Notes: generated by a model from the letters alone, not told the origin. 64,000 bases of DNA from Dyadobacter sp. CECT 9275 (GCF_907164905.1 NZ_CAJRAF010000001.1:1709001-1773000), one strand, 5' to 3'; numbered from the stretch's first letter, positions 41,892 to 51,920 are shown. Numbers and translations are program-made.

Positions 41892-43319
41892 TTGGAAAGA
41901 GTAGCTACATATAGAGAAGTTGACCAGATTTGGGATGCCTGCTTACGGGTGGTCCAGCAGCACATTCCGGAGGAAAGTTTCAAGACTTGGTTTGAACCCA
42001 TTCGTCCGCTGAAACTCTATGGTAAGGTGTTGACGATACAGGTCCCAAGTCAGTTTTTCTATGAATGGCTGGAAGACAATTATGTCAACCTGCTGAGAAA
42101 GGCGCTCGATTATGCCATTGGTCGCGACGGGCTGCTGGAATATTCCATCATTGTGGATAAGGGAAATGACAGCCATCAGCCGCTGACGATGAACGTATCT
42201 GCCCCAAAATCGGCACATTATGCCGGACCGGATAATTTTGCTACCGATCCGAGGCTGGGGTCTAACAGGAATGTGAAGGATCAGGATTCCATGAACCTGG
42301 ATACTTACCTGAACCCCAACTATTCATTTGATAATTTTATTGAAGGAGATTGTAACCGTCTGGCACGCTCTGCGGGTTTTGCAGTGGCACAGCGTCCCGG
42401 CCTAACGTCTTTTAACCCGCTCATGATGTACGGCGGAGTGGGGCTTGGCAAAACGCATTTGGTACAGGCCATCGGGAATTACATTATGAATCATTTTGAC
42501 AATAAAATGGTACTATATGTTTCCTCCGAAAAGTTTACCAACCAGTTCATCAATTCGATCAAAAACAATACGCTTCAGGAATTCACCGATTTTTATATGA
42601 AAGTGGATGTGCTGGCGATAGACGACGTGCAGTTTTTGTCGGGAAAGGAAAAAACGCAGGATACTTTTTTTCATATTTTCAATCACTTACATCAGCTTGG
42701 CAAGCAGATCATCATGACGAGCGACAGGCCGCCCAGGGAGCTTCAGGGCTTGCAGGATCGTTTGCTGTCCAGATTTAAATGGGGCCTTACGGCAGATTTG
42801 CAAACTCCTGATTTCGAAACACGTATCGCAATTATTCAAAAGAAAATTCAGTCGGAGGGAATCTCTATAGATTACGACGTCATTGAATATATTGCCCACA
42901 GTGTAAACTCCAACGTCCGCGAGCTTGAGGGCGTAATCGTGTCTCTGATGGCACAGGCCTCGCTTACCCGACGGGAAATTGACGTGGAGCTGGCCAAAAA
43001 TACGCTCAGGAATATTGTCATGAATGAGCATAAGGAGGTAACCATTGATACCATCCAGGAAATTGTAGCCGATTATTTTCAGGTTTCAATTGCCGATCTT
43101 AAAAGTAAAAGCCGTAAAAAGGAAGTGGTATATCCGCGCCAGCTGGCCATGTTCCTGGCGAAGGAATATACGGATCTGCCCCTCAAATCCATCGGTTACC
43201 ATTTTGGAGGCCGCGACCACAGTACCGTAATCCACTCCATTCAGAGCGTGAATCTGCTGATGGATGAAACGCCCGACGTGGAAGAAACTTTACAAAAACT
43301 GCGCAGCTACTTTAAGTAA
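41892..43319 (+). CDS. dnaA: Chromosomal replication initiator DnaA
   Basis: Replication initiator ATPase, 475 residues, starting at TTG; no in-frame ATG exists before residue 100, and the N-terminal domain from the TTG is complete (DQIWDACLRVVQQHIPEESF). Domain III has Walker A GGVGLGKTHL (about 181-190), Walker B in VDVLAIDDVQFLSGKE, and the arginine finger region LQDRLLSRFKWG. Domain IV has the DNA-binding signature YPRQLAMFLAKEYTDLPLKS and GGRDHSTVIHS. The length is normal. dnaN or gyrB are not adjacent; neighbours are mutA and a GNAT gene. The gene gives no sign that the origin is in this window. Confidence 0.98.
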   Translation: MERVATYREVDQIWDACLRVVQQHIPEESFKTWFEPIRPLKLYGKVLTIQVPSQFFYEWLEDNYVNLLRKALDYAIGRDGLLEYSIIVDKGNDSHQPLTMNVSAPKSAHYAGPDNFATDPRLGSNRNVKDQDSMNLDTYLNPNYSFDNFIEGDCNRLARSAGFAVAQRPGLTSFNPLMMYGGVGLGKTHLVQAIGNYIMNHFDNKMVLYVSSEKFTNQFINSIKNNTLQEFTDFYMKVDVLAIDDVQFLSGKEKTQDTFFHIFNHLHQLGKQIIMTSDRPPRELQGLQDRLLSRFKWGLTADLQTPDFETRIAIIQKKIQSEGISIDYDVIEYIAHSVNSNVRELEGVIVSLMAQASLTRREIDVELAKNTLRNIVMNEHKEVTIDTIQEIVADYFQVSIADLKSKSRKKEVVYPRQLAMFLAKEYTDLPLKSIGYHFGGRDHSTVIHSIQSVNLLMDETPDVEETLQKLRSYFK

Positions 43320-43352
43320 CACCCCGGAATTTTAAAGCCCATATCTCCCGCT

Positions 43353-44336
43353 ATGTCCGTGTCGCCGATTCTTTTGTCGAGATCAGATATAGCAGAGCAG
43401 CATTGGAATGCGCTGATTGCGCGCAGCAGACAAAGTGTGATCTACGGATTTTCCTGGTATCTTGATGTGGTGTGCGACAACTGGATGGCTTTGGTCTGGC
43501 CTTCAAAGGATACTTACAGCGTTGTGATGCCGCTTCCTGTTAAAAGTAAATGGGGATTTCAGGTAATTCAGCAACCTTTTTTTTGCCAGTATTTAGGCAT
43601 ATTTTCAGAAGACGCGGAAATAGCTGAAGAAGTTCTGAGTGCTTTTCTCAGATGCCTGGCTCATCAGTTCAGGTATATATCCAACTATCAGTTTAACCCC
43701 GATAATACGGCGAATATCAAGACAGCTTTAGACCAGTCGGCATTCATGGTTGTTCCGTTGCATACCTATTGGTTATCCCTCGCAGATACGGACGGCCCAG
43801 TTTCCGGAAGGTATTCGAAAGACCGGAGGGAGAACCTGCGGAGAAGTTTGTCGTTTGACTGGGGCATTTCGTCTTCAACCGATATCTCGCCGCTGATAGA
43901 ACTTTTCCGTCAGAACCATGAACAGCGTATAAGCGGGGGTGTCAGTACTCAGGCTTATGATTTGCTAAAAAACGTTTTTGAAAAGGTACTTGAAAATGCT
44001 GATGCGAAGCTCCTGTACGCACGGAAGCAGGAAATCATTCACGCCGGGATACTGCTGATTCGTGCTGGAAACAGGGTGATTTATATCTTTAATGCAGCGG
44101 ATCGTACAGGACGAGAGGGCAATGCCAGAACATTTCTGCTGGATTATTTTTTGTCGGCGGAGAACGGAACAAATACCGTATTTGATTTTGAAAGTCCTGA
44201 AATAGAATCTATTGGGTCCTTTTACAAGAGTTTTGGAGCAGAAAAAAAGCCATTTTTTAGTATACACCAAAACCGACTTCCTTTTCCTCTGAACCTGTTA
44301 CAAGCCTGGCGAAGAAGGCGTGCCGCGGATCATTGA
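43353..44336 (+). CDS. GNAT/FemAB-like acyltransferase
   Basis: Protein of 327 residues of the GNAT/FemAB-like fold. It has a first GNAT-like half (WNALIARSRQSVIYGFSWYL) and a second with RYSKDRRENLRRSLSFDW, FRQNHEQRISGGVSTQAYDL, AKLLYARKQEIIHAGILLIR and FDFESPEIESIGSFYKSFGA. This order is found in Bacteroidota proteins annotated as GNAT family or lipid II aminoacyltransferase-like. No signal peptide. Substrate unknown. It follows dnaA by 33 bp and overlaps the convergent DUF3108 gene by 7 bases at the stops. Confidence 0.8.
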   Translation: MSVSPILLSRSDIAEQHWNALIARSRQSVIYGFSWYLDVVCDNWMALVWPSKDTYSVVMPLPVKSKWGFQVIQQPFFCQYLGIFSEDAEIAEEVLSAFLRCLAHQFRYISNYQFNPDNTANIKTALDQSAFMVVPLHTYWLSLADTDGPVSGRYSKDRRENLRRSLSFDWGISSSTDISPLIELFRQNHEQRISGGVSTQAYDLLKNVFEKVLENADAKLLYARKQEIIHAGILLIRAGNRVIYIFNAADRTGREGNARTFLLDYFLSAENGTNTVFDFESPEIESIGSFYKSFGAEKKPFFSIHQNRLPFPLNLLQAWRRRRAADH

Positions 44337-45124
44337 AAAACAATATCCTTCTGAAGGCCTTTGAAGGATTTAATATCCATGTCGAGCGATCCGATGGCTA
44401 GTTCGACTTCTGCCTTTAAAGGGATTTTATTGACATCGTCGGAGACCCACAAGCGCATTGCGCCCTCCCCCTTGAAAAATTTGTTATCAGGAATGAGCGG
44501 GTTAAGCCTTAACACCTTCGTTTTTCCGAATTTGGTTTTAATTACATCTTTTCCGACATACCTGATCCTCAGTTTGTAAATCTGCCCGTCGAAGAACGTA
44601 GGTACTTCAATAATATCACCTTCCGAAATATGATCGAAATTAAGTGTCCGCAGGTAGAAATATCCGCTGATGATGTCGTGCACATTATTGGGGGTATTAT
44701 AAGTTTTAACCTCGTCCTTAATCGTAGAAACGGCCTGGTCTGTGGTGTGGTTAAAAACAACGGTTTCCTCCTTGCGGTATTTGTTTTCCTGGATACTTCT
44801 TTGGAACATCCGGGGTAAAATGGCCGTCGTATCCAGGTAGGAGCGCCATGTATCCCGTACGCGGGATATCAGATCAAAAGCACCTACCGTACGTCCGGAG
44901 ACATTAATTTTAAAACAGGGGCGGTTATTAACAACCGTAATGTTTTTAGAAACCTCCACTTTAGCTTCGGCCGCATTGATGAATCCGTAGTGCACACGGT
45001 ACTCAACTTTTTCTCCCGTACCGAAACTCTTGTTGGGCAGGTTGCGTTCGGCCTCATTCTGTCGGAATGCATATAAAATGAAACAACTGATAACGAATAC
45101 TATTCCTATGGCTAATTTTTTCAT
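44330..45124 (-). CDS. DUF3108 periplasmic protein
   Basis: Exported protein of 264 residues with a signal peptide or N-terminal anchor (LAIGIVFVISCFILYAF). The DUF3108 core is readable: SFGTGEKVEYRVHYGFINAA, CFKINVSGRTVGAFDLISRV and DTWRSYLDTTAILPRMF, then a beta-rich series ending KVLRLNPLIPDN, GAMRLWVSDDVNKIPLKAEV. Proteins of this type sit in the periplasm and function in the envelope, possibly in lipid handling; the reaction is not known. It follows the aminopeptidase gene by 10 bp on the minus strand, so the two are likely cotranscribed. Confidence 0.88.
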   Translation of the reverse strand: MKKLAIGIVFVISCFILYAFRQNEAERNLPNKSFGTGEKVEYRVHYGFINAAEAKVEVSKNITVVNNRPCFKINVSGRTVGAFDLISRVRDTWRSYLDTTAILPRMFQRSIQENKYRKEETVVFNHTTDQAVSTIKDEVKTYNTPNNVHDIISGYFYLRTLNFDHISEGDIIEVPTFFDGQIYKLRIRYVGKDVIKTKFGKTKVLRLNPLIPDNKFFKGEGAMRLWVSDDVNKIPLKAEVELAIGSLDMDIKSFKGLQKDIVFQ

Positions 45125-45134
45125 GCTAATGATG

Positions 45135-46172
45135 TTACAGCGAGGAGTATTTTTCTTTCAGATAGCTGAAATAATTTTTAAAATTACTGTCAAACTTCTT
45201 TTCAAATTCCTCTTTAAATATATTCTGTCTGGACCGGTAAGTTTTGTAATTAATAAAGACTGCGTTATTGGGTAAAAGTTTCCCGGCTTCGAACTTTTTG
45301 CTCTTTAACGCAACTTTGCCTCCCATAAGTGTGTCAATATTTGTAACAATTGATAAAATTATTGCCTTTTTTAATGAATCCTTCCTTGGGTCTGGCCTCA
45401 TATCACTTTCAAATCCTTTATACAAACTGTCCAGTTTGCCAATTCCCCGCAGGATATGTTGAGCATAAGCGTCGTTATATTTTTTGGAGAACTCATAAGT
45501 CTTTAACGGCTCAGAGTCGGCCCCATACTTTTGTTTGAGATAACGGATTGCCCCGTAATCACCCACGAAGCTGGCCAGGTTCTCGTTGAGTTCCAGATCG
45601 TTTTTTACAAAAAGCGTTCCATGGGTCAGTTCGTGCAGGATCAGGTTTGCCAGGCTTCCTTCTTTTCTTTTAAGCATACTGGAAAGGATCGGGTCTTTGA
45701 AGTATCCCAGCGTAGACCAGGCCGAAATGTCACCTATATCCGTGTCATATCCCTGGTCCTTAAGTTTTTGCTCATCTGCAACCGCCCGGGTGGAGTCGAA
45801 ATAACCCTTGTATGGGAAGCTACCAATAATGGGGAAATTCCACTGGTAAGGTTCGATACGATATCTTTCTGACGCCGTAATAACCCATATCAGCGGTTTG
45901 CCATGCTGATCATAAAAGGTTGTGTAGTTTTTGGAGGGGTTCAGTCCAAGCGAGTCCACACCAAATTTTTTGATCTCTTCAATCAGCCGGATCTGTGCTT
46001 TCAGGGAGTCAGGAAAGGCGGGGTCGCTCAGTACCTCTTCCACATCACGTACGTTCCAGAGGATACCAAGCTGTCCTTTGGCCTGCATGTAACCGTAACT
46101 GAGCAATTCCCTGTAATACAGTGCCAGTAAAATTAAAATAACTGCCAGGGTAAGTAATATTTTTTTTAACAC
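45135..46172 (-). CDS. Putative zinc aminopeptidase (Aminopep/M90-like family)
   Basis: Predicted zinc metallopeptidase, 345 residues, with an N-terminal membrane segment (ILLTLAVILILLALYY). The zinc motif is HELTHGTLF (HExxH, about residue 190), followed by NENLASFVGDYGAIRYL with the third ligand Glu. WSTLGYFKDPILSSML and IGSFPYKGYFD are family hallmarks of the predicted aminopeptidases in Pfam Aminopep. The catalytic domain would be periplasmic. It is 10 bp before the DUF3108 gene. A hairpin lies between it and the desaturase gene upstream. Confidence 0.88.
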   Translation of the reverse strand: MLKKILLTLAVILILLALYYRELLSYGYMQAKGQLGILWNVRDVEEVLSDPAFPDSLKAQIRLIEEIKKFGVDSLGLNPSKNYTTFYDQHGKPLIWVITASERYRIEPYQWNFPIIGSFPYKGYFDSTRAVADEQKLKDQGYDTDIGDISAWSTLGYFKDPILSSMLKRKEGSLANLILHELTHGTLFVKNDLELNENLASFVGDYGAIRYLKQKYGADSEPLKTYEFSKKYNDAYAQHILRGIGKLDSLYKGFESDMRPDPRKDSLKKAIILSIVTNIDTLMGGKVALKSKKFEAGKLLPNNAVFINYKTYRSRQNIFKEEFEKKFDSNFKNYFSYLKEKYSSL

Positions 46173-46196
46173 GTAAGAGGCTATAAAGTAAAAATA

Positions 46197-46231
46197 CCAG
46201 AAAAGGCCAGTTAGTAACCGGCCTTTTCTGG
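46197..46231. terminator. Strong hairpin between desaturase and aminopeptidase genes
   Basis: Perfect 12-bp stem (CCAGAAAAGGCC with GGCCTTTTCTGG) with an 11-base loop. On the minus strand it lies 138 bp after the desaturase stop and is followed by TATTTTTACTTT, a weak T-tract, so it can end the desaturase transcript. It is only 25 bp before the aminopeptidase start. Confidence 0.65.
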
Positions 46232-46368
46232 AACAAAAATATTGTTAGTTTTAATATTTAACTGCTATTCGGGATAAAATTTCAACTGCGGCTTCCTGTT
46301 CGCTCTGACAAACATCTCAAACCCCAGAGAAATAACCATAATTATGTTGTAACCCGGATAAACATTAA

Positions 46369-47115
46369 TTACATATAGTTAAGATCATTATTCGGTTTCA
46401 GCTTTATAATTTTCAATTTGTTGAGTATCAAAATGAAAGGATAGGTAGGGTCGAACTCATGCCATCTAAAACCAAAGTTGGCCCTTCCGCCGTATTTGTG
46501 GTGGTTATTGTGGTAGGACTCGCCCATCATCAGAAAGTCAAAGGGTAACAGGTTTTTGGCGGTATCGTCTACTTTAAAATTCACATAGCCATAACGGTGT
46601 GCATACCAGTTGATGATAACCCCATGGATAGGGCCCATCAGGAAGTGTACGGGCAGGAGCAGGAACATCCACCAGGCAGTGGCAAAATGAATGTAAAACA
46701 TTACATACAGCACACCCCAGCCGATCCTGGATACCCAAAGGTCGCCCAGCCGCTCCATAAACGTCCAGTTGGGTACTCCCTTCTTGAATTTCGGATCAAT
46801 GTTGTCCGTTTTGTGAACGATTTTGTTGTAGTAGTTTTTCGTTTTCCACATCATATCCATTACACTATCCGAAAAACTGGGTGAGTGGGGGTCATTCTCG
46901 GTGTCGGCGTAGGCATGGTGTAAACGATGCATGACTCCATATGCGTAAGGGCTCAGGAAGGATGAGCCCTGGAATATCCAGGTGAGTGTATAGAATATTT
47001 TTTCCCAGGCAGGGCTCATTGTGAACATTTTATGAGCCGCATAGCGATGCAGAAAAAATGTTTGCATAAGAAGTGAAAGGTACCAGTGCGCAATAAAAAA
47101 AATGAGTATTTCCAT
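46369..47115 (-). CDS. Acyl-CoA/fatty acid desaturase
   Basis: Membrane-bound di-iron desaturase of 248 residues. The three histidine boxes are HRYAAH (about 24-29), HRLHHAYAD (about 63-71) and HNNHHKYGG (about 205-213). Hydrophobic segments flank the boxes. The short length fits the Bacteroidota/cyanobacterial delta-9 group that introduces cis double bonds into acyl chains for membrane fluidity. A clear TAnnTTTG box on the minus strand 36 bp upstream suggests its own promoter. Electron donor unknown. Confidence 0.93.
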   Translation of the reverse strand: MEILIFFIAHWYLSLLMQTFFLHRYAAHKMFTMSPAWEKIFYTLTWIFQGSSFLSPYAYGVMHRLHHAYADTENDPHSPSFSDSVMDMMWKTKNYYNKIVHKTDNIDPKFKKGVPNWTFMERLGDLWVSRIGWGVLYVMFYIHFATAWWMFLLLPVHFLMGPIHGVIINWYAHRYGYVNFKVDDTAKNLLPFDFLMMGESYHNNHHKYGGRANFGFRWHEFDPTYPFILILNKLKIIKLKPNNDLNYM

Positions 47116-47150
47116 GAAAGAATCCGTCGGATGAAATAAGATTATTTTGG

Positions 47151-47158
47151 CAAAAATA
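47151..47158 (-). promoter_or_regulatory. Candidate -7 box of the desaturase gene
   Basis: On the minus strand this reads TATTTTTG, matching TAnnTTTG, with a TTTC 17 bases upstream as possible -33 element. It is 36 bp before the start codon. Confidence 0.5.
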
Positions 47159-47436
47159 TTCCCAGCCGTGCTAATGAAAGATGACCCAGGTCAGCTTCTG
47201 AGAGGATATTCAGCAGAAATGAAACCAATGAATGGTGACAGGGATACGGAGGGAAGTGGCATTAAAGTCGGAGCATGACTTTGATTATATAGTAAATTGA
47301 TCGTTTTGGTATCGCTATAATTCGATAATTTGATATTTTTTCGATCAAAATGTGATACAAATGCTTGCAACACATTGTTTATGACACTAAAAAGAAATAA
47401 ATTTACATCATCAAAATGAACCAGTCTGAGGCGGTT

Positions 47437-47463
47437 TTTGATCAGCAGAAGCCGCTATTTTTG
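47437..47463 (+). promoter_or_regulatory. Candidate promoter of recA
   Basis: TTTG (47437-47440), a 15-base spacer and TATTTTTG (47456-47463). The -7 box is an exact TAnnTTTG match, but the spacer is shorter than usual. It is 27 bp before recA. Confidence 0.5.
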
Positions 47464-47490
47464 TATACAAACTAAATTGAATGACCTTTT

Positions 47491-48567
47491 ATGGCACAAG
47501 CGACAACGGATAAAGATAAAACGGGGGATAAAGATAACAAGCTAAAAGCACTGCAGACTACGCTTGAGAAGTTGGACAAAGCTTATGGCAAAGGCACAGT
47601 GATGCGCCTTAGCGACACCAAAGTCCTGGATATCCCGGTGATTTCTACCGGCTCTCTGGGGCTGGACCTGGCATTGGGAGTGGGCGGAGTGCCAAGAGGC
47701 AGGGTTGTAGAAATTTATGGTCCTGAGTCTTCCGGTAAAACCACGTTATCCATGCACTGCATTGCAGAGGCACAGAAGAAAGGTGGCCTGGCAGCGTTTA
47801 TTGACGCAGAGCATGCATTTGACCGTTCCTATGCTGAAAAGCTAGGTATTGATACCAGTAACCTGCTGATTTCGCAGCCGGATAGCGGCGAGCAGGCACT
47901 TGAGATTGCCGAACATCTGATCAGCAGCGGGGCGGTAGATATCATTGTGATTGACTCCGTTGCTGCTTTGGTACCACGTGCCGAGCTGGAAGGTGAAATG
48001 GGGGATAGTAAAATGGGCTTGCAGGCGCGCTTGATGTCACAGGCCTTGAGGAAACTTACAGGGGTGATCAATAAAACGGGATGCTGCTGCATTTTTATTA
48101 ACCAGCTTCGTGAGAAGATCGGTGTGATGTTTGGTAACCCTGAGACCACTACCGGTGGTAATGCATTGAAGTATTATGCTTCTGTACGTTTGGATATCCG
48201 TCGTGTGGGGCAGATCAAAGAAAGCGCGGATAACATCCTGGGGAACAGAACGCGGGTGAAAGTGGTCAAAAACAAGGTGGCGCCTCCTTTCAAAGTGGTG
48301 GAGTTTGACATCATGTACGGAGAAGGTGTTTCCAAGGTGGGAGAGGTGATTGACCTGGGTGTAGAACTGGATATTATTAAAAAATCGGGCTCGTGGTTTA
48401 GCTATGACGGTAACCGTTTGGGGCAGGGACGTGACGCTGTAAAGGCTTTGCTAAGGGACAACCCCGAGTTAATGGATGAGTTGGAAGGAAAAGTGAGAGC
48501 CAAGGTGAACAACGACCCTGATTCTCTTATTGATACCAGCGAGCCTAACGTCAGTGATAACGAATAG
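47491..48567 (+). CDS. recA: Recombinase RecA
   Basis: DNA-dependent ATPase for recombination and the SOS response, 358 residues. Walker A is GPESSGKT (about 77-84), the catalytic Glu lies in [10 protein letters not shown], Walker B in [15 protein letters not shown], and loop L2 in [20 protein letters not shown]. The first 20 residues are charged and longer than in E. coli (Asp/Lys-rich), as is common in Bacteroidota. The acidic C-terminal tail is short (ending [11 protein letters not shown]). A strong terminator follows. All functional residues are intact. Confidence 0.98.
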   Translation: MAQATTDKDKTGDKDNKLKALQTTLEKLDKAYGKGTVMRLSDTKVLDIPVISTGSLGLDLALGVGGVPRGRVVEIYGPESSGKTTLSMHCIAEAQKKGGLAAFIDAEHAFDRSYAEKLGIDTSNLLISQPDSGEQALEIAEHLISSGAVDIIVIDSVAALVPRAELEGEMGDSKMGLQARLMSQALRKLTGVINKTGCCCIFINQLREKIGVMFGNPETTTGGNALKYYASVRLDIRRVGQIKESADNILGNRTRVKVVKNKVAPPFKVVEFDIMYGEGVSKVGEVIDLGVELDIIKKSGSWFSYDGNRLGQGRDAVKALLRDNPELMDELEGKVRAKVNNDPDSLIDTSEPNVSDNE

Positions 48568-48583
48568 AACAAAAATCCTTTAT

Positions 48584-48627
48584 AACGTAAAGAGCGCATC
48601 AGGTTATCCCGGTGCGCTCTTTGCGTT
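48584..48627. terminator. Bidirectional terminator between recA and the AAA ATPase gene
   Basis: A 15-bp stem (AACGTAAAGAGCGCA with TGCGCTCTTTGCGTT, one G-U pair) with a 14-base loop; T and A runs are near both ends. It separates convergent genes 17 bp after the recA stop and 16 bp from the other stop. Confidence 0.8.
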
Positions 48628-48642
48628 TATAAAAAGATATAT

Positions 48643-50181
48643 TTACCTGAACGGTTTTTCATCGTCGTCGTCAAAGTCGTAGTCTTCATCATCTTCGCCC
48701 GGACCGGAGAACATGCTGCTCACCAGGTCCTGAAATTTCATTCCCTGGTCCAGCGACTGTTTACCGATCAATGAGAACTCGGCCATTCCATGCAGTGCAA
48801 ATTCCATCATGAATAATTTTTCTGCTTCATTGCTGTATGCACTGAGCATATCCACAAAGTCATCCAGTCCGTCGATGGTTTTGAGCCGGGCAGAATATTC
48901 GCGGTCGGTCATGTCGCCGGGCATTTCCATGGTATTGCCTGCACCGAACCATTCAATTACCTTGGCGTAAGGGTTGATCCTGCTTTTCTTGCTTTTTTCG
49001 GGGTCTGGGAAAAAATGGAGGAACTGGGTCCGCAAAGCCTTCCCAATCAGGTTTTGGGCTACAATCACAGGGCCCTCCACTTCCCCTTCGTACACAAGCT
49101 CCACCTTTCCGCAAATGGCAGCCACTACGCCATAGAGGTCAGAGATCCTGACCTGCGTTTCGCTTTCATCGTTTATGAGTGCGCGTCTTTCTGCCGTACT
49201 CAAAAGGCTTTCATAGGCAGATATTGTCAGACGTGCCGAGACACCACTTTTACTATCTACATATTCACTATCTCGTGCTTCAAAGGCAATCTGTTCAATG
49301 AGCACTTTGGTAAGCTCGTTTACATGCACCATTCCTTTTTGCTCCTTCTTTACGATGGCTTCCTGCTCAGTGATTTTCTTGCCAACCTCAATTGTTTTAG
49401 GATAGTGTGTAACAATCTGGCTTTCTATCCTGTCCTTCAATGGTGTCACAATACTTCCCCTGTTGGTATAATCCTCCGGGTTGGCGGTAAAAACAAATTG
49501 AATATCCAGCGGTAAGCGTAATTTGAAACCGCGTATCTGGATATCACCTTCCTGAAGAATATTGAACAAAGCGACCTGGATACGCGCCTGAAGGTCTGGG
49601 AGTTCATTAATAACGAAAATGCCGCGATGTGAGCGGGGTATAAGGCCAAAATGTATGACACGCTCATCAGAATAGGGCAGCTTCAGAGTGGCCGCTTTGA
49701 TGGGGTCCACATCGCCGATGAGATCAGCAACAGATACGTCGGGTGTAGCCAGTTTTTCGGTATAACGTTCTTCCCGGTGCAGCCAGCCGATGGGTGTATG
49801 ATCTCCCTTTTCCTCAATAAGCTCCCTGGTTGAGCGGGTCAGCGGGGCCAGCGGGTCTTCATGGAGGTCTGTCCCTGCCACAAAGGGAATGTACTCGTCC
49901 AGCAGATTAACCATCATCCGTGCAATACGGGTTTTGGCCTGCCCCCTGAGTCCAAGAAAATTTATATTGTGCATCGAAAGGATTGCCCTTTCAACGTCAG
50001 GAATAACCGTTTCCTCGTAACCCCAGATTCCCGGAAAATTTTTCTCTTTATTTTTGAGCCTGTTAATCAAATTGTTACGCAATTCCTCTTTCACAGAGAA
50101 AGAGTGGTAACCGGCCTTTTTTAAATCTCCGAGGGTATGAATACCCAGTCGTTCGGAACTCGTCAGCAGTGAATAGGTCAT
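48643..50181 (-). CDS. MoxR/magnesium-chelatase-like AAA ATPase
   Basis: AAA+ protein of 512 residues similar to magnesium chelatase subunit I and MoxR-type ATPases. The nucleotide loop is GLRGQAKTR in NINFLGLRGQAKTRIAR, a degenerate Walker A with a Lys; Walker B with sensor is GIFVINELPDLQARIQ, followed by FNILQEGDIQIRG and VFTANPEDYTNRG. A C-terminal acidic tail (GPGEDDEDYDFDDDDEK) ends it. The usual partner is a VWA protein; the VWA gene at 19776-20885 is a candidate. It probably remodels or inserts metals into protein complexes, with target unknown. It lies 17 bp upstream of the recA terminator and 17 bp after rny on the minus strand. Confidence 0.9.
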   Translation of the reverse strand: MTYSLLTSSERLGIHTLGDLKKAGYHSFSVKEELRNNLINRLKNKEKNFPGIWGYEETVIPDVERAILSMHNINFLGLRGQAKTRIARMMVNLLDEYIPFVAGTDLHEDPLAPLTRSTRELIEEKGDHTPIGWLHREERYTEKLATPDVSVADLIGDVDPIKAATLKLPYSDERVIHFGLIPRSHRGIFVINELPDLQARIQVALFNILQEGDIQIRGFKLRLPLDIQFVFTANPEDYTNRGSIVTPLKDRIESQIVTHYPKTIEVGKKITEQEAIVKKEQKGMVHVNELTKVLIEQIAFEARDSEYVDSKSGVSARLTISAYESLLSTAERRALINDESETQVRISDLYGVVAAICGKVELVYEGEVEGPVIVAQNLIGKALRTQFLHFFPDPEKSKKSRINPYAKVIEWFGAGNTMEMPGDMTDREYSARLKTIDGLDDFVDMLSAYSNEAEKLFMMEFALHGMAEFSLIGKQSLDQGMKFQDLVSSMFSGPGEDDEDYDFDDDDEKPFR

Positions 50182-50198
50182 GAATAATGGTTTCTTGA

Positions 50199-51770
50199 TT
50201 AACGGGCGTAGGCCACTGAGCGCATTTCACGAATGACGGTAATTTTGATCTGGCCCGGATACTGCATTTCTTTTTCAATTTTTTGGGATATATCAAATGA
50301 AAGCATGCCTGCTTTTTCGTCTGATACATTGTCTGCATCAATGATGACCCTTAGTTCCCGTCCGGCCTGGATAGCATAACATTTTTCAACGCCGTCAAAG
50401 GATAGTGCCAGATTTTCAAGATCTCTCAGACGCTGGATATACGATTCCATCATTTCGCGTCGGGCGCCGGGGCGGGAACCGGAAATAGCATCACATACCT
50501 GGATGATCGGGGATAGCATACTTGTCATCTCGATCTCGTCGTGGTGGGCTCCTATGGCATTACAAACTTCCGGGTTTTCCTTATATTTTTTAGCAAGTTC
50601 CATGCCCAGTATTGCGTGGGGGAGGTCTGATTCCTCCGGCCATACTTTACCAATATCATGCAACAAACCGGCACGTTTGGCAAGTTTGGTGTTAAGGCCC
50701 AGTTCCGCTGCCATGGTAGCGCAGAGTTTGGCAACCTCACGGGAGTGCTGTAAAAGGTTTTGGCCGTAGGATGATCGGAAGCGCATCCGTCCTATCATTT
50801 TTACAAGTTCCGGATGCAAACCATGGATTCCCATGTCAATTACGGTTCTTTCACCGATTTCGACGATCTCATCGTCTATATTCTTCCTTGTTTTTGCTAC
50901 AACCTCTTCAATACGAGCGGGGTGGATACGTCCGTCCTGTACGAGCCTATGCAACGCGAGCCGGGCAATTTCCCTGCGGACGGGATCAAAACCTGAAATA
51001 ACAATTGCTTCGGGGGTATCATCCACTATAATTTCAACACCCGTAGCCGCCTCAAGTGCCCGGATGTTACGTCCTTCACGGCCGATGATCTTACCCTTGA
51101 TATCATCGTTTTCGATGTTAAAAACCGACACACAGTTTTCGATGGCGTGTTCCGCAGCCGTGCGCTGAATGGTTTCAATAACAATTTTCTTTGCTTCCTT
51201 GGTAGCTGTAAGTCGTGCTTCTTCCATGGCACTTTTGACGTAAGATCCGGCCCTGGTATCGGCCTCGGCTTTCAAGGCATCTACCAGCTGATCACGCGCC
51301 TGGTCAGCAGTAAGGTTGGCAATTTTTTCCAGCTGAGATACCTGCTGCTGGAGCATTTTTTCGGCTTCTTCTTTTTTCTTGGCTGCCGTTTCAAGCTGTT
51401 GGTTCAGCGTGTTTTTTGCGTTTTCCAGTTCTGCTTCACGGCGCTTATTCTGCTCTATCGACTGGTTGAGGCTTTGTTCACGCTGCTTGAGTTTCTGTTC
51501 GTTGGTCTGAAGAATTACCCTTTTTTTATTGGCATCTTCTTCAAATTCCGATTTCAACCGAAGATACTTTTCCTTGGCCTCCAGTATGCGGTCCTTTTTG
51601 ATGTTTTCTGCTGAAACTTCTGCATTACGCAGTATCTCGGCGGCTCTTTCCTGTGCTTCTTTTTCCTTTTGATCAAAGGATTGCTTGAAGATATATTTGC
51701 CAGCAAATATTCCGACGCCGATCGCAATGATGTCGGACAGCAGGATGATAAAAATTAATGAACTTGACAT
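50199..51770 (-). CDS. rny: Ribonuclease Y
   Basis: Membrane-anchored endoribonuclease of mRNA decay, 523 residues. An N-terminal membrane helix (about 3-24), then a long Glu/Lys/Gln-rich coiled coil (about 30-190), then a KH domain ([20 protein letters not shown], about 225-245), then the HD domain with HDIGK (about 373) and HHDEIE. The C-terminus ([20 protein letters not shown]) is typical. The length is exactly that of the family. It is last-but-one in the minus-strand run pheT, coiled-coil, zapA, rny, AAA ATPase. The 150-bp gap to zapA contains no feature that I can identify. Confidence 0.97.
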   Translation of the reverse strand: MSSSLIFIILLSDIIAIGVGIFAGKYIFKQSFDQKEKEAQERAAEILRNAEVSAENIKKDRILEAKEKYLRLKSEFEEDANKKRVILQTNEQKLKQREQSLNQSIEQNKRREAELENAKNTLNQQLETAAKKKEEAEKMLQQQVSQLEKIANLTADQARDQLVDALKAEADTRAGSYVKSAMEEARLTATKEAKKIVIETIQRTAAEHAIENCVSVFNIENDDIKGKIIGREGRNIRALEAATGVEIIVDDTPEAIVISGFDPVRREIARLALHRLVQDGRIHPARIEEVVAKTRKNIDDEIVEIGERTVIDMGIHGLHPELVKMIGRMRFRSSYGQNLLQHSREVAKLCATMAAELGLNTKLAKRAGLLHDIGKVWPEESDLPHAILGMELAKKYKENPEVCNAIGAHHDEIEMTSMLSPIIQVCDAISGSRPGARREMMESYIQRLRDLENLALSFDGVEKCYAIQAGRELRVIIDADNVSDEKAGMLSFDISQKIEKEMQYPGQIKITVIREMRSVAYAR

Positions 51771-51920
51771 TTTATGTAATGTTTACAAATAGTTGGGGGT
51801 ACGCCGACTACCTGGCCATTAAATGCCGAACATTCCGATCCGGAGCGATATATGAGAGTGAAGTGAGACTAAGGTAATGGATGGTACATCTGGTAACTGA
51901 TTTAAAATACCGGTACCGAT

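Larger units (their letters stand above)
47116..47490. other. Divergent intergenic region, 375 bp, desaturase and recA promoters
   Basis: Two TAnnTTTG-type boxes are visible, one per strand, and are listed separately. The middle (about 47170-47400) is AT-rich, with a partly palindromic ATTCGATAATTTGATATTTT part, but I see no LexA-type box or RNA gene. Confidence 0.5.

Noticed and set aside
51771..51920. 6S RNA between zapA and rny
   Set aside because: ssrS lies near zapA in several bacteria, so I looked for it here, but I found no closing stem with a central bubble and no promoter/terminator pair in the 150 bases.
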